Below, one piece after another: positions 1 through 9,354 of a DNA stretch of 64,000 bases. The notes under the pieces were generated by a model. The model was not told where the DNA came from. It saw only the letters and a program-made list of their open reading frames with translations, and made no database searches. Every line of letters begins with the position of its first letter. Position 1 is the first letter of the stretch. Location: assembly GCF_007859715.1 (NCBI RefSeq), contig NZ_SJPG01000001.1, positions 1,886,728 through 1,950,727 on the forward strand, read 5' to 3'. The position numbers and the translations under genes are program-made. Source of the DNA: Rubinisphaera italica. Its GTDB lineage: Bacteria > Planctomycetota > Planctomycetia > Planctomycetales > Planctomycetaceae.

Positions 1-2
1 CC

Positions 3-1106
3 AGTTGGCAGGAGTTTCGTACGGCGGAAAAGGTTTGTCAGTTCCTTGATGAGCATCGGATATCGTATCGCGATGGTATTGCGGGTACGGGGATTCTGGC
101 CGAAATACCGGGGGCGAATACTGAGCGGTTTATTGCCATCCGCGGCGACATGGATGCCCTTCCTGTGCATGAGGAAACGGGTCTAGAGTTTGCTTCTAGA
201 ATCGAAGGAATGATGCACGCGTGCGGCCACGACGGCCATACGACCATGGTACTAGGGGCCGCGGCATTGTTACGGGCCGCAGAATTACCGGTGTCAGTAA
301 GGTTTATCTTTCAACCGGCGGAAGAAACTGGCCTAGGTGCAAAAAAAATGATCGAAGAGAATGCACTTGATGGCGTGTCGATGATTTTTGGCGGCCATGT
401 CGATCGACACTATCACGCCGGCAGCATTGCCATTTCGGACGGTCCGGTCAATGCCTCGTCTGATCAATTCAAAATATCGATCTTTGGTGGTGGAGGGCAT
501 GCGGCTCGACCACACGAAGCCGTTGATCCGGTAGTCGTGGGATCATTGCTGGTGATGGCGTTGCAGACCATCGTATCACGGGAAGTGGACCCTGCTCATC
601 CGTCCGTCGTGACGGTAGGTGATTTTCACGCTGGTACAGCACCAAATGTTCTAGCCAGTTGTGCGGTTCTTCGCGGCACGATTCGGGCACAGGATGCAGC
701 GGTTCGGAAACACTTGAAAGCATCGATTCGTCGCATCGCAGAGTCGGTAGCTCGACTTCACAACACGGAAATAGACGTTGAACTATGTGAAGGAACACCA
801 CCGGTGATTAACTCAGACGAGATGATTCAGCTCGCCCGACAGGCTGCGATTTCAGTAGTTGGGGAAAACAACACCGTTAAAATGCGAGCCGCCAATATGG
901 GTGGCGAAGACTTCGGATTCTATTTGCAGAAAGTCCCCGGTTGCTACGTCCGATTCGGGTCTGTTGTTCCCGGCAAGGAGGGGTATCCGGCTCATTCCAG
1001 TCGGTTCGATTTCGATGAAAAGGCGCTGGCCGTAGGTGCGACTTACTTTGCTGAGATCGCAAGAATTGCGGCTGAGCAGATTCACAATACTTCGTCCCAG
1101 CCGTAG
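3..1106 (+). CDS. M20D-family amidohydrolase (N-acyl amino acid / hippurate hydrolase type), 5' end outside the window
   Basis: The reading frame is already open at the first bases, so the N-terminus is missing; about 367 residues are visible. Metal-site motifs of the M20D family are clear: RGDMDALP, then HACGHDGHT, then [10 protein letters not shown] near the start of the lid domain, and a C-terminal GGEDFGFY plus a late [11 protein letters not shown] segment with the last metal-ligand histidine. Known relatives are cytoplasmic di-metal enzymes that hydrolyse N-acyl amino acids (hippurate, indole-acetyl or acetyl amino acids) to a free amino acid plus an organic acid. The exact substrate cannot be read from the sequence. 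No partner gene is visible; the next real gene is convergent. The first internal ATG, at 150, is not the true start because conserved catalytic-domain sequence lies before it. Confidence 0.93.
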   Translation, partial: SWQEFRTAEKVCQFLDEHRISYRDGIAGTGILAEIPGANTERFIAIRGDMDALPVHEETGLEFASRIEGMMHACGHDGHTTMVLGAAALLRAAELPVSVRFIFQPAEETGLGAKKMIEENALDGVSMIFGGHVDRHYHAGSIAISDGPVNASSDQFKISIFGGGGHAARPHEAVDPVVVGSLLVMALQTIVSREVDPAHPSVVTVGDFHAGTAPNVLASCAVLRGTIRAQDAAVRKHLKASIRRIAESVARLHNTEIDVELCEGTPPVINSDEMIQLARQAAISVVGENNTVKMRAANMGGEDFGFYLQKVPGCYVRFGSVVPGKEGYPAHSSRFDFDEKALAVGATYFAEIARIAAEQIHNTSSQP

Positions 1107-2028
1107 ACACTGCAGTTCCAACAGGACCAGCCCAACGGCATTCGCGGCGATGGTAGACGATGGAATCAAGTTCCTATAAGCGCAGCGACTGCCTCGGAAA
1201 TCCTTCTTCGACGGCCCGTCTTGTTCGGTTGTGTGACCGTTGCCGCAGGGATGGTCGCCACCAAGCAGCGAACATTGAGTGAGCTTTCATTGGATCATGT
1301 TATTAGACCATTTTCAAATGGTATCTGCAGTCGCATGGACATAAAATGTCCTAAAAATGCTGTGTTTGCTCCTGCTGAACGCTGCAGGTAATTATTGAAT
1401 ATGCTCTAGACAACCGCAACACGCATCATCACGCATCATACAGTCAGGCGTTGAGATGACGGCAAAGAAATTAAGCCGATTTCACTATGGAAAAATTAAT
1501 GATTTTGTCGGCGACATTTACTCGCTGGATCGAGTTACCTAATTCCTGGGAAACTCACCTTAATCATTGATGGAGACGCGATTATCGCCTTTGTTCTTCG
1601 GTATTGCTGTAGGCCTTATTTTAGGGATGATACTGTTTCAGGTTCCATGAGTTCCCTTCATGTCCGGCTGGTACTCGCCGGCGGTACCGCACATTGCTGC
1701 GATCGTCTACAGCCTGATCGGCAACGTTTAAATATTTGTCTGCTACATTTCCTGTACTGCCAACATCTCCTTTCGCAAAATCAGTATTGTCCTGTTTCTG
1801 GCCTGCAGCTGGCTCAATTCAAGCCAGACGTAATTCGCCGCTGGCATTTACTAAATTTCAGACTGGTTCTGACGCCAGCGTGATCGCATATGCGTACATG
1901 TGCACCTGGCAATGATCCTGAGGATTATCGCTGCACAGGCATTATCATTATGTTTGCGTGAGCCGGGTGAGTGCAGGTATGCATCACGCCGTGTTCATCT
2001 AAATATTTCTTCGTCGAAAAATCCAGCC
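1107..2028. other. Gene-poor gap with a possible decayed membrane-protein gene
   Basis: No intact gene is supported here. On the + strand around 1570-1850 short hydrophobic stretches appear in two frames (one reading METRLSPLFFGIAVGLILG, another with WYSPAVPHIAAIVYSLIG), interrupted by stops and a frame change. This is what a decayed small membrane-protein gene would look like, but no family was recognised. The gap also holds one copy of the 110 bp repeat described at 1303. Confidence 0.3.
1303..1412 (+). repeat. Dispersed ~110 bp repeat with an internal palindrome, copy 1
   Basis: This stretch matches 30738-30844 over its whole length. Both copies share the TTAGACC start, a palindrome (ACCATTT TC AAATGGT here), the phrase CTGCAGTCGC just after it, a GCTGCAG-like segment in the middle and GAATATGCTCT at the end. 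The two copies are 29 kb apart in the same orientation and both are intergenic. It could be a small non-autonomous element or a REP-like repeat; two copies are too few to decide. Confidence 0.55.
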
Positions 2029-3633
2029 TCAAAGGTCAGGGGGGGCTGCGGGCATGCCGAGACGTCTCAGTTTGGCACCAAGACCGGCAGCCAGGTTGCG
2101 ATACATAATCAAGCCAACATCGGTGCGAACGCGGAGCAGTTCCTCCAGTTCGTTCTGGGCAATCATCGCAACTTCGACTTCCTCGATGGCTCGCACACAT
2201 GCACTATGCGGGTGGTGACTCAGCAGGGCCATTTCGCCAAAGAATTCTCCCGGGTTCAGAACATCTGCCACCTTATCACTTCCTAAAAGAATCTCCACCT
2301 GGCCGGAAAGAAGTAAGTATGATTTTCCATTCTGACTTGCGATCTGTACAATCCTGTCGCCTTTTCTGAAACGCTGCCTAGTGAATAGGTTGGCCAACTG
2401 CGCGGTCTGTTCGTCGTTCAGTCCTTTGAAGGCCATTGTCCGCGGTAAGCTGACTGCAAGAACAGGGTCAATCCATTGACGGTTGAACTCCCGTAACACA
2501 GCATTTGCAATCGGCTTCATCGCGTCCACCATCGAATTCTCTGTTGCGTCAACCGGTATGTAGTAACGTGCCATTCGTACGGTATCGAGTCTCTCCACAT
2601 AGTGAAAGACAGCTGACGGGACATAAGCAATCGGCAGGAACCCAAGTTCTAAAAGCGTTTTTTGCATCCTGGGAGCATCTGCACTAACATCGGTCTCAAC
2701 GTAGTCGACTTTCCACTCTTCGCGGCAGCGACGTTCCAGTTCGCACAGCAGGTAACGCACGGGCTCTTCGTTAAGGTAGATTAGTTCGAAAATCCGCACT
2801 GCCTTGTCAACGTTAGTATCGCACGAATATCCAATGGCACCCATCAAGTGGCCTCCGCGTTTGGCGATGAGATAGCTGGTATTGTGTCGCTGAAGTGCCC
2901 GGGAACCGAAGTGAAGTTTTACAGGACCGAAGATGTCTCGCTTGCGGAGGCGACCGCGTTCAAAACGCAGCAGAGATGTGTAGCCCGCAGCATTCATTTC
3001 CTCGATCTCAAAATCTTCGGCCGCTGGATAAGATCTGGCGGTTTCGTCCACGATGACATCGCATGGAAGGCCCACATTTGTGAGCGCGGTCTCGGCTAGC
3101 CAGTACACAGGCGGAGCGACATGCGGATGGTTCCGTCGCATCTTCAGAGCATCATTGAAATACCTCGCAAATAAGGCCACGGGTTCGCCGTTATGTGTCG
3201 GAATATACCCAACCGGAGCGAAACCGTAACGTAGTGAGATTTTTTGCGAAAACGGATGCTCGACGCGGTTATCGGCCAAGCCAATGTGCAGGTGCTCGCT
3301 GACTAGTTCGAGGCGTTTTTCCATCAGGAGTTTTCCAATGCCCCGACCGCGTCCCTCAGGATGTACGACCAGACGGCCAAACTCGCCGACCAGATCTGTG
3401 AAAGCCCCCACATCATAGACGACTGCCCCAGTACCAAGAATTCGGCCGCAGGTTGGGTCTTCTGCAACCAGCATCAGCGAATCACTGCTGAAGACCTGCT
3501 TTTTAAGAAATAACGTGTCGAAAAATTGAGGGAAGGCGTAATCCGCACCATAAGCCACTTCGAACAGGTCCCGGATCTCGCCCACGTCCGATTCAACCGC
3601 TTCGCGAATCACAATATCTTTATCTGATTCCAT
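2029..3633 (-). CDS. Double GNAT acetyltransferase fused to a cyclic-nucleotide-binding domain
   Basis: 534 residues, taking the ATG at 3633 rather than the upstream TTG. Residues ~5-155 form a GNAT N-acetyltransferase domain with the acetyl-CoA loop RGRGIG preceded by GRLVVHPE. Residues ~200-370 look like a second, degenerate GNAT unit. Residues ~410-525 form a cyclic-nucleotide-binding beta-barrel with a phosphate-binding cassette reading GEFFGEMALLS. The arginine that normally contacts the cyclic phosphate is replaced (HPHSACVRA where PRAATVRA-like sequence is usual), so cNMP binding is doubtful. Mycobacterial cAMP-gated protein lysine acetyltransferases combine the same two modules in the opposite order, so allosteric protein or small-molecule acetylation is a reasonable inference. 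Cytoplasmic; monocistronic as far as can be seen. Confidence 0.88.
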   Translation of the reverse strand: MESDKDIVIREAVESDVGEIRDLFEVAYGADYAFPQFFDTLFLKKQVFSSDSLMLVAEDPTCGRILGTGAVVYDVGAFTDLVGEFGRLVVHPEGRGRGIGKLLMEKRLELVSEHLHIGLADNRVEHPFSQKISLRYGFAPVGYIPTHNGEPVALFARYFNDALKMRRNHPHVAPPVYWLAETALTNVGLPCDVIVDETARSYPAAEDFEIEEMNAAGYTSLLRFERGRLRKRDIFGPVKLHFGSRALQRHNTSYLIAKRGGHLMGAIGYSCDTNVDKAVRIFELIYLNEEPVRYLLCELERRCREEWKVDYVETDVSADAPRMQKTLLELGFLPIAYVPSAVFHYVERLDTVRMARYYIPVDATENSMVDAMKPIANAVLREFNRQWIDPVLAVSLPRTMAFKGLNDEQTAQLANLFTRQRFRKGDRIVQIASQNGKSYLLLSGQVEILLGSDKVADVLNPGEFFGEMALLSHHPHSACVRAIEEVEVAMIAQNELEELLRVRTDVGLIMYRNLAAGLGAKLRRLGMPAAPPDL

Positions 3634-3665
3634 GGACAACAATCGAATGTTGAATTGCGATACCC

Positions 3666-4319
3666 TTACCGGAATTTACCGGGCCAGGGTTTCTGAGGCT
3701 CAATGCGAATTGTACATTCTCGATTCAGCTTGAGAATGCACTGTTTTCCAGAGTACAAGTTACATATGTAAAGTTCGCGGAACTCTTCGCGGCGGTTGTA
3801 AACGACAACCAGCTTTCCTTCAAAGTGCGAGTAGTGAAAGGTCAGTGCAATGAAGATGATAACCGAATGATGATAATCTTCACCCTTGGCATCAATCTCT
3901 TGAATCGGAATAATCCCCTGCACCATCGCAAAGTCAAGAGCGAAGAAGCCAGCATTCGCGGGGATGATGGTGAAGACAACAAATCCTTTTCCACCCCGTC
4001 CGACATTAAAGAAAAAATAGCCAAGATCCTGTATTCTAAGTCTTACGAAAGTCTCATGCCGAAGCGAATCAAAGTCTTCGCTGAATCGCTTGTCATAATT
4101 CATTTTGTACGTTGCGAGATCGTAAGCTATTTCCATGCATTCTTGGTCACGCTGCCGCATGCAAGCTTCCATGCAATTCGCGGTCACTTCGTTTTTGATG
4201 GGGCAAACGATCACATCGGGAACAAAACGATTGTCCAGGTGATAACCGACCTTATAGTAGCCCTGATCGTCAGGCACCGCGGCTTCCAGAAATTCAGCGG
4301 TATAACTGAATGATCGCAT
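3666..4319 (-). CDS. Hypothetical protein
   Basis: About 217 residues from the ATG at 4319; an in-frame GTG at 4391 would add 24 residues and has a CGGAG-like box upstream, so the start is uncertain. No signal peptide and no recognised family. The sequence is mixed alpha/beta with four cysteines, including a C-x3-C pair in ANCMEACMRQRDQEC. The centre is rich in phenylalanine and glycine (GYFFFNVGRGGKGFVVF), followed by strand-like segments. It lies 32 bp downstream of the acetyltransferase start on the same strand but in front of it, so the two may be co-transcribed, this gene first. Long ORFs on the opposite strand are shadows. Confidence 0.6.
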   Translation of the reverse strand: MRSFSYTAEFLEAAVPDDQGYYKVGYHLDNRFVPDVIVCPIKNEVTANCMEACMRQRDQECMEIAYDLATYKMNYDKRFSEDFDSLRHETFVRLRIQDLGYFFFNVGRGGKGFVVFTIIPANAGFFALDFAMVQGIIPIQEIDAKGEDYHHSVIIFIALTFHYSHFEGKLVVVYNRREEFRELYICNLYSGKQCILKLNRECTIRIEPQKPWPGKFR

Positions 4320-4821
4320 CGACTTCGGTTCACCCAACACAGCCTCCGTTGAATGAGAAAGCGATACTTTTGGTAGTACTGGAGTAAACACAGGTCTGGT
4401 ACTCCGGTTCTAAAAGAAAACCGAGCAAATTCGAAAGCCTAAGCGTTCTCTACCTCCTCGTAACAAGCCTAATACCTCAGATTAAATTGATGGGGCAAGA
4501 GGATAAGTTATGCACCCGCCGCTGGCTACGTGCAGCAGATGATGGTGATCAAACACTGGATGAACACTGAATAGTTCTCTAGCCAAATTAGCAAATCTTG
4601 TGCCATGCGATTGGCACTCAGTAAGGATGCGATTTTTCCAAACCAATAGGCTTAAATTGCTTAAATACCGACTCTCTTTAACCGTTCCCTTGACGCCATC
4701 GACCTGCAGTCACCAGCGAGCTGCCTTCTCTGCTCTCACCACTGCATGATTTTTCATCAGGAAAAACGAAGGAAACAGCTACTGATCGTTGGATTTACGG
4801 GGAATGGTCGAGTGTGCACAT
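4320..4821. other. Intergenic stretch, nothing recognised
   Basis: About 500 bases between the hypothetical gene and the first IS110-type fragment. Only short broken frames are present and no similarity to the repeats elsewhere in the window was seen. It presumably holds the promoter for the minus-strand gene to its left. Confidence 0.4.
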
Positions 4822-5133
4822 CCCTTTGATATCGATGAAAGAGTTGCTTTGAGTGGCAATTGTGATTTTCTCACAAGGAGGATCACCATGCTCTTTCTCG
4901 GTATCGATCAACATGCACGACAACTGACCGTCTCCTTAAGAGACCAGCAGGGCGAAGTCCTGCTCGCTCGTCAGGTCTCCACTCGGCCTGCCAAGATTCT
5001 GCAATTCTTCGACCAACTCAACCTGCGATGTGCTGAGCTCAATGAATCTTTCATTGCGGTAGTGGAAGTCTACGGTTTCAACGACTGGCTGATTCGCATG
5101 CTCCAGGACTATCGCTGCCACAAAGTGATTCTC
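4822..5133 (+). mobile_element. IS110-type element fragment, copy c1 (leader plus transposase N-terminus)
   Basis: Left boundary is the shared CCTTTGATATCGATGAAAGAG start. The leader hairpin seen in other copies is shortened here by an internal deletion. A strong AGGAGG-type ribosome site precedes the ATG at 4888, which opens MLFLGIDQHARQLTVSL, the first strand and catalytic Asp of an IS110-type (DEDD) transposase. Homology to the other copies runs about 80 codons and stops at VIL, the same place where copy c6 stops. The end lies 6 bp from the stop codon of the convergent TPR gene. Confidence 0.82.
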
Positions 5134-5138
5134 CTTGT

Positions 5139-6878
5139 TCAGCGTTTCTCAGAATCAAGGGCGGGAATCGATTCCCGGTAGGGCTTGTTCGCTTTATACA
5201 GCTTTTGTTTGTGGACCACTTCCGCTTTAACTTGGATTTCATCATCCATCAGTTGAATCGCTGCATCAAGGTAATTTCGAGCAGATTGAAAATCACCAGA
5301 TTCAGCATAAGCGGCTGCCAACGTATCCAATAAAAGCGGGTCTTTCCAATCGCTTAATTCACAAGCGTGGCGGGCATGAACGACAGCTTGTTCTCCGTCG
5401 CGAATTTCCTCAGAAGGCCATGTTGCGAAGATCCATGCTAGGCCATTGTGTGCTTGAATGTAGTCTGGGTTGATTGCGATTGATTCACGAAGTCCAGCAA
5501 TGGCTTGTCCAGGTTTGCCAAGGTTTCGATAACATTTAGAACGCAGGTAGAGAATTTCAGGTGATCGTGCTCCAAGCAAAGCATGATCGTAATCCACTAT
5601 TGCTGACTCAAAATCTCCTGCAACTCTTCGGAGATCCCCGCGAATATAGTGAGCCAGTGGAGCCAGGTCGTGACCAGGATCGACTTTCAACGCCAGAGAT
5701 AAATCGTGTATTGCTTCCGCTGATTGATCGAGCATTTTTAAGCTGCTCGCCCGACTGATTAAATCGGGAACACTATTGGGAATTTGTTTTAGTAGACGAT
5801 TCAGATCAGCAACTGCTTTCTGGTATTGTTCTTTGTCCTTATAGATATCTGCACGCTCACGCAGGAAGTAGACATTGTCGGCATCTATGGAGAGGGCTTT
5901 GTTGAGATCCTGCAATGCAGTCTCAAGGTTGTCTGTAGCATGATACGTTTTTCCTCGCCGAAAATAGACAATCGCATTTCGCGGGAGGATTTCCAGAACA
6001 TGGTTGTAGTCCAGCAGGGCATTCTCGTACTGGCCCATAGAGTCGTAGGCATTTCCTCGATAAAAGAGGGCGTTAACGCTTTGTGGATCTCTTTCCAGTA
6101 TTTTTGTAAAGTCGATGATTGCATCGGCTGCTTTGCCCAGGTCGATGAGACAGCGACCACGTAGTTCACGAATTCTGACTGACTGTGGGTTCAGACTGAT
6201 TACGGCATCAAAGTCACGAACGGCATTGACGAGATCATTATTGCGCAGATGTATCAGTCCACGGTTTTCGTAAGCTCCAATTAATTCGCTGTCCAATTCC
6301 AGAGCGTCATTAAAATCTTGTATGGCTCGCTCGATGTCTCCTGTTTTCTTATAAGCGAGCCCACGATTAAGACGCATCCTGGCATCTTTGGGAGCTAGTT
6401 CGACTGCTGTGTTGAAGTCTGCAATCGCCTTATCCATGTCCCCTTTCATCATCCAGCAATAGCCTCGTTCGTTGTAATCTCGATACTCAGCCTTGATTGC
6501 AATTCGTTTTGTGAAATCAGCAATGGCTTCATCGTACTTATCTATTGAAAGCCAGACCATTGCTCGGGCATAGAGATTATCTCGATTCGTCGGATCATTA
6601 TTGATCAACTCCGAGAAGTATTTAAGTGCATCAGTTTGAGAAATCACCTGAGAAGCAGAAATCCAACCAGGGCGAGGTGATTTGACACGCAGGCGGTCAC
6701 CCTCCACTGTGATGATATCCAATGGAAAACCACGAGAGACATTTCCAACCGGTTGCCCGTCTTCCATGATCTGAATCTCTTCGATGGCGACAACCCGATC
6801 TCCAATTTTAAACTCTTGCGAGAACGCTTGAGCAGAATGCGAGATCAGTAATATACAAGTCAGGAATAAATTCTTCAT
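5139..6878 (-). CDS. Secreted TPR-repeat protein
   Basis: 579 residues. An N-terminal signal peptide (MKNLFLTCILLISHSAQAFSQ) is followed by a small beta domain at ~22-75 (FKIGDRVVAI ... RVKSPRPGWIS) that resembles an SH3-like fold. About twelve tetratricopeptide repeats at ~85-530 follow, most carrying the W/Y-x2-RG-x2-Y-x4-D...AI-x-D(F/L) pattern. TPR arrays mediate protein-protein contacts; the partner is unknown. The gene lies 39 bp downstream of the mannonate-dehydratase-like gene on the same strand and may share its transcript. The last residues (ALDSEKR) lie next to the IS110-type fragment c1, so the original C-terminus may have been altered by that insertion. Confidence 0.85.
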   Translation of the reverse strand: MKNLFLTCILLISHSAQAFSQEFKIGDRVVAIEEIQIMEDGQPVGNVSRGFPLDIITVEGDRLRVKSPRPGWISASQVISQTDALKYFSELINNDPTNRDNLYARAMVWLSIDKYDEAIADFTKRIAIKAEYRDYNERGYCWMMKGDMDKAIADFNTAVELAPKDARMRLNRGLAYKKTGDIERAIQDFNDALELDSELIGAYENRGLIHLRNNDLVNAVRDFDAVISLNPQSVRIRELRGRCLIDLGKAADAIIDFTKILERDPQSVNALFYRGNAYDSMGQYENALLDYNHVLEILPRNAIVYFRRGKTYHATDNLETALQDLNKALSIDADNVYFLRERADIYKDKEQYQKAVADLNRLLKQIPNSVPDLISRASSLKMLDQSAEAIHDLSLALKVDPGHDLAPLAHYIRGDLRRVAGDFESAIVDYDHALLGARSPEILYLRSKCYRNLGKPGQAIAGLRESIAINPDYIQAHNGLAWIFATWPSEEIRDGEQAVVHARHACELSDWKDPLLLDTLAAAYAESGDFQSARNYLDAAIQLMDDEIQVKAEVVHKQKLYKANKPYRESIPALDSEKR

Positions 6879-6917
6879 CGAAAGAACTTTCTATCGCAGA
6901 AAGACATATGGCAGGAT

Positions 6918-8018
6918 TCAGTCGAGAGAATGCAGCAAGCCCTGGATATAACCAAAACTATGTGCGAATGCCTGCAGACTGTCTGGGTCCGAGGCATGAC
7001 GGGGGACATGATCGGGCATTACCAGATACGGATATCCAGCGTCCTTGAGGACACTCAGAATTTGGAAAAGATCCAGATCACCCTCATCGACATAAACTTC
7101 CTGAAAATCATCGCGGTGGCCTCGGATATTTCGCAAATGGACGTTGAAGATCTTCTTTTGTTGCGCGAAATGTTGCACAATTGGCAGTATTTCCCGGGCT
7201 GGATCTTGCAACATCTCCGCGACTGTGCCCACGCAAAAATTCAATCCGTGCAATGGACTGGATTGAATAGACAGCAATCGTTTTAGCCCTGAAACCGTGC
7301 CCAGCACTCGACAGACGCCTTGATATCCTTCAGGAGGAACTCCGGGATCGTGCGGATGACAGGCAGCACGGATATGAAACTCGTTGCAGACGGGAATGAT
7401 CTGCTTCAAAAAATACTCGATTCTCTCCCAAGCAAGTTCCTCATCCACAAGGCCTGCGCGGGTGTATGGAGTCGGTGGCACGGCTTCAGAATACTTCCAG
7501 CTCTGGTAGGTGGATCTGCCTCGACCCTGAGTAGGCTTTGTCCTCAGAACTCCTAGAAGACTTAAATTGTATTTGATCGCGGGAATTCCAACCTTTGCAC
7601 AGCAGGCAATCATCCGCTGGATATACTCTATATCACGATCACGATCCCCGCTTTCTCCCAGCATAATTGCTCCACGTTTTTCATGGTCAATGTGGCTGGA
7701 TGTCAGGAATGGTAAAGCAACCATGTCCAGAGAAATTCCGTATTCTAAACACAAGTCACGCGTCTGCTCCAATTCGGACACCGTCCAGTACCCTCGTGCT
7801 TTGGAGTAAGGAGGGCACCCACAGATATGTTTGACACCGTATCTCTGGAAAAACTGAAGCATTTCGGGAGATATCGGACCTCGTTGAGATCCAATCTGCA
7901 TCTGAAGTGTGGTTTGCAATCTGCCCCTTGCAGCTTGACCTAAAGGTTCCAGATATTGAGCTGCGCCTAAAACGCCTGTAATTGACATAGCCGAATGTAA
8001 CAAGGACCGTCGTTTCAT
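6918..8018 (-). CDS. Tat-exported mannonate dehydratase-like TIM-barrel protein (UxuA family)
   Basis: 366 residues from the ATG at 8018, with AGAGGAA upstream. The N-terminus has a twin-arginine signal (MKRRSLLHS followed by a hydrophobic stretch to QAARG). The body matches the UxuA fold: KYNLSLLGVLRT early in the barrel, CHPHDPGVPPEGYQG carrying metal-ligand residues, GLNFCVGTVAEML, FNVHLRNIRG, and PDHVPRH near the end. UxuA dehydrates D-mannonate to 2-keto-3-deoxygluconate in glucuronate catabolism using Mn2+/Fe2+. The Tat signal places this homologue outside the cytoplasm, which is unlike classical UxuA, so it may act on a different sugar acid. Placed between a small unknown gene (upstream) and the TPR gene (downstream) on the same strand. 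Confidence 0.88.
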   Translation of the reverse strand: MKRRSLLHSAMSITGVLGAAQYLEPLGQAARGRLQTTLQMQIGSQRGPISPEMLQFFQRYGVKHICGCPPYSKARGYWTVSELEQTRDLCLEYGISLDMVALPFLTSSHIDHEKRGAIMLGESGDRDRDIEYIQRMIACCAKVGIPAIKYNLSLLGVLRTKPTQGRGRSTYQSWKYSEAVPPTPYTRAGLVDEELAWERIEYFLKQIIPVCNEFHIRAACHPHDPGVPPEGYQGVCRVLGTVSGLKRLLSIQSSPLHGLNFCVGTVAEMLQDPAREILPIVQHFAQQKKIFNVHLRNIRGHRDDFQEVYVDEGDLDLFQILSVLKDAGYPYLVMPDHVPRHASDPDSLQAFAHSFGYIQGLLHSLD

Positions 8019-8121
8019 CACTATTCCTCTCTACGATCGCGCTGTCTCTGAGCTTTCACATGAAGTGACAGGGATGAGCCAGGTGACTCAATGGCTTGTG
8101 TTCACCCGGCTCAAAATCTTC

Positions 8122-8556
8122 CTATGAGACCGTCCGTTCACTCATCTGTCTGACCAGATCCTCATGGTCAGCAATGCGATCAAAGATTCCCTGAAGTTCT
8201 GTAGCCATCTGTGACCACTTCTGGAAAGTCGCATCGTGCGACTTCAAGAGATTGACATCTTCAATCAAGCGGTCGAGGATTTGCATGGATTGAAGCCGCA
8301 GTTCTTGGTACCGGATTGTGCCTTCGGGATCCTGAAATACTCCAGAGTTCTGCAAGGCGATTTCAACTGATGCGAAATACTCTTCCAAGATCAGACGAAA
8401 ACGAGTGAATTGATCAGCCATCTGATCCCACTTGGGGCCTTGACCAATGATGTTGACTTCATTCCAGAACGCGATTAGTGCCTCACAGGCTTGCTTAGCC
8501 TCGCAACATTGCAGTTGCTTTGGCATATAAACTTTCTTTGGAAATGGACTGTTCAT
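8122..8556 (-). CDS. Small alpha-helical hypothetical protein
   Basis: 144 residues with an excellent ribosome site (GGGAGGATGTC just before the ATG at 8556), which argues that it is real. No signal peptide or membrane segment. Predicted from composition to be almost all helix, with amphipathic stretches (QACEALIAFWNEV, RYQELRLQSMQILDRLI, DRIADHEDLVRQM). Two cysteines sit close together at the start (CCEAKQAC). No family recognised. It lies 103 bp upstream of the mannonate-dehydratase-like gene in the same direction and could lead that operon. Confidence 0.65.
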   Translation of the reverse strand: MNSPFPKKVYMPKQLQCCEAKQACEALIAFWNEVNIIGQGPKWDQMADQFTRFRLILEEYFASVEIALQNSGVFQDPEGTIRYQELRLQSMQILDRLIEDVNLLKSHDATFQKWSQMATELQGIFDRIADHEDLVRQMSERTVS

Positions 8557-8796
8557 GACATCCTCCCTTCATTTGGTTGTCCTCGAACAAGTTCTCCCTA
8601 TTGGACACTATAAAAGCTGGGCAAGAGTTTTCTACCATGTTTATTGCACAGGGGATGTCATAATTTTCACTACATTTTTCATTCTATTCGCGAGAGGCGA
8701 TCGTAACCGAATCGACCTTCCATCCCAGGGCTTACACACCGAATTTTATCGGGACTGCGAAGACTTTCAGTAGGTGATTTGAATCGAGAGCACAGT

Positions 8797-9060
8797 TCAT
8801 TCGCTTACACTTTGCTCCTCGCTTGAGAGTTGTTTCCTGACGCAGCATACTCGTCGAACTGCTGCCAGGTTTGATGCTCCGCTGCAATCCTGTTGATGGC
8901 GATGATCGTCGCCAAATGTCACATCGAGAACATAGTGCTGACTGTTCTCAATACTCCAATGACGCCGGATTGCATTCGTCAGAAACTTTGCTCGCACGGG
9001 ATGAGAGCTCACAAAAAATCGGGACTCCCAACTCTCCTTTCCCTTGATCGTTCGTGCAGA
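8797..9060 (-). pseudogene. ISAs1-family transposase fragment (C-terminal part)
   Basis: The minus strand reads ESWESRFFVSSHPVRAKF, then a run with IRRHWSIENSQHYVLDVTFGDD, which is the ISAs1 signature around the last catalytic acidic residue, then ASNLAAVRRVCCVRKQL before the stop. Only the C-terminal fifth of the roughly 370-residue transposase is present and no start exists. Remnant of an old insertion. Confidence 0.85.
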
Positions 9061-9119
9061 AACTATGATCGCCAGTGTTTTTAAATCACGTCACTTTTCA
9101 CGCTGAGGATGATCTTTCG

Positions 9120-9154
9120 GTATCTCGACCACTTGACAGAAGTGGTCGAGATAC
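9120..9154. repeat. Perfect 15-bp inverted repeat with 5-base loop
   Basis: GTATCTCGACCACTT at 9120-9134 is followed by the loop GACAG and its exact reverse complement at 9140-9154. There is no T-run after it, so it is not a standard intrinsic terminator. It sits between transposase remnants and may be an end or junction of one of them. Confidence 0.8.
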
Positions 9155-9354
9155 GACCGTGTCCCGCTGCGAAACTTTCAAACATACGATGCTTCATGTT
9201 CGTGAAATAACTCTCCTGGGCAGGCTCCAACAAGCCTGCATGTCGTCGATGAGAGAAGACTGGTTTCCGTCAAACCAATGGTTAGCAATCAAATACGGAG
9301 AGTAAGTACGTAATGCTCTTTTTGTTCTCTTATTTGTGCAGCAATCTCTTTCTG

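Noticed and set aside
1900..2286. 128-codon + strand frame
   Set aside because: Second half is antisense to the cNMP domain of the acetyltransferase gene; first half has no motif.
3825..4313. 162-codon + strand frame
   Set aside because: Antisense to the hypothetical gene at 3666-4319, which has more protein-like composition; no ribosome site.
8685..8740. Possible scrap of the rve transposase (GCGAGAGGCGATCGTAACCG)
   Set aside because: Only about 30 bases resemble the TREAIVTEA-coding part of the copy at 29050; too short to call.
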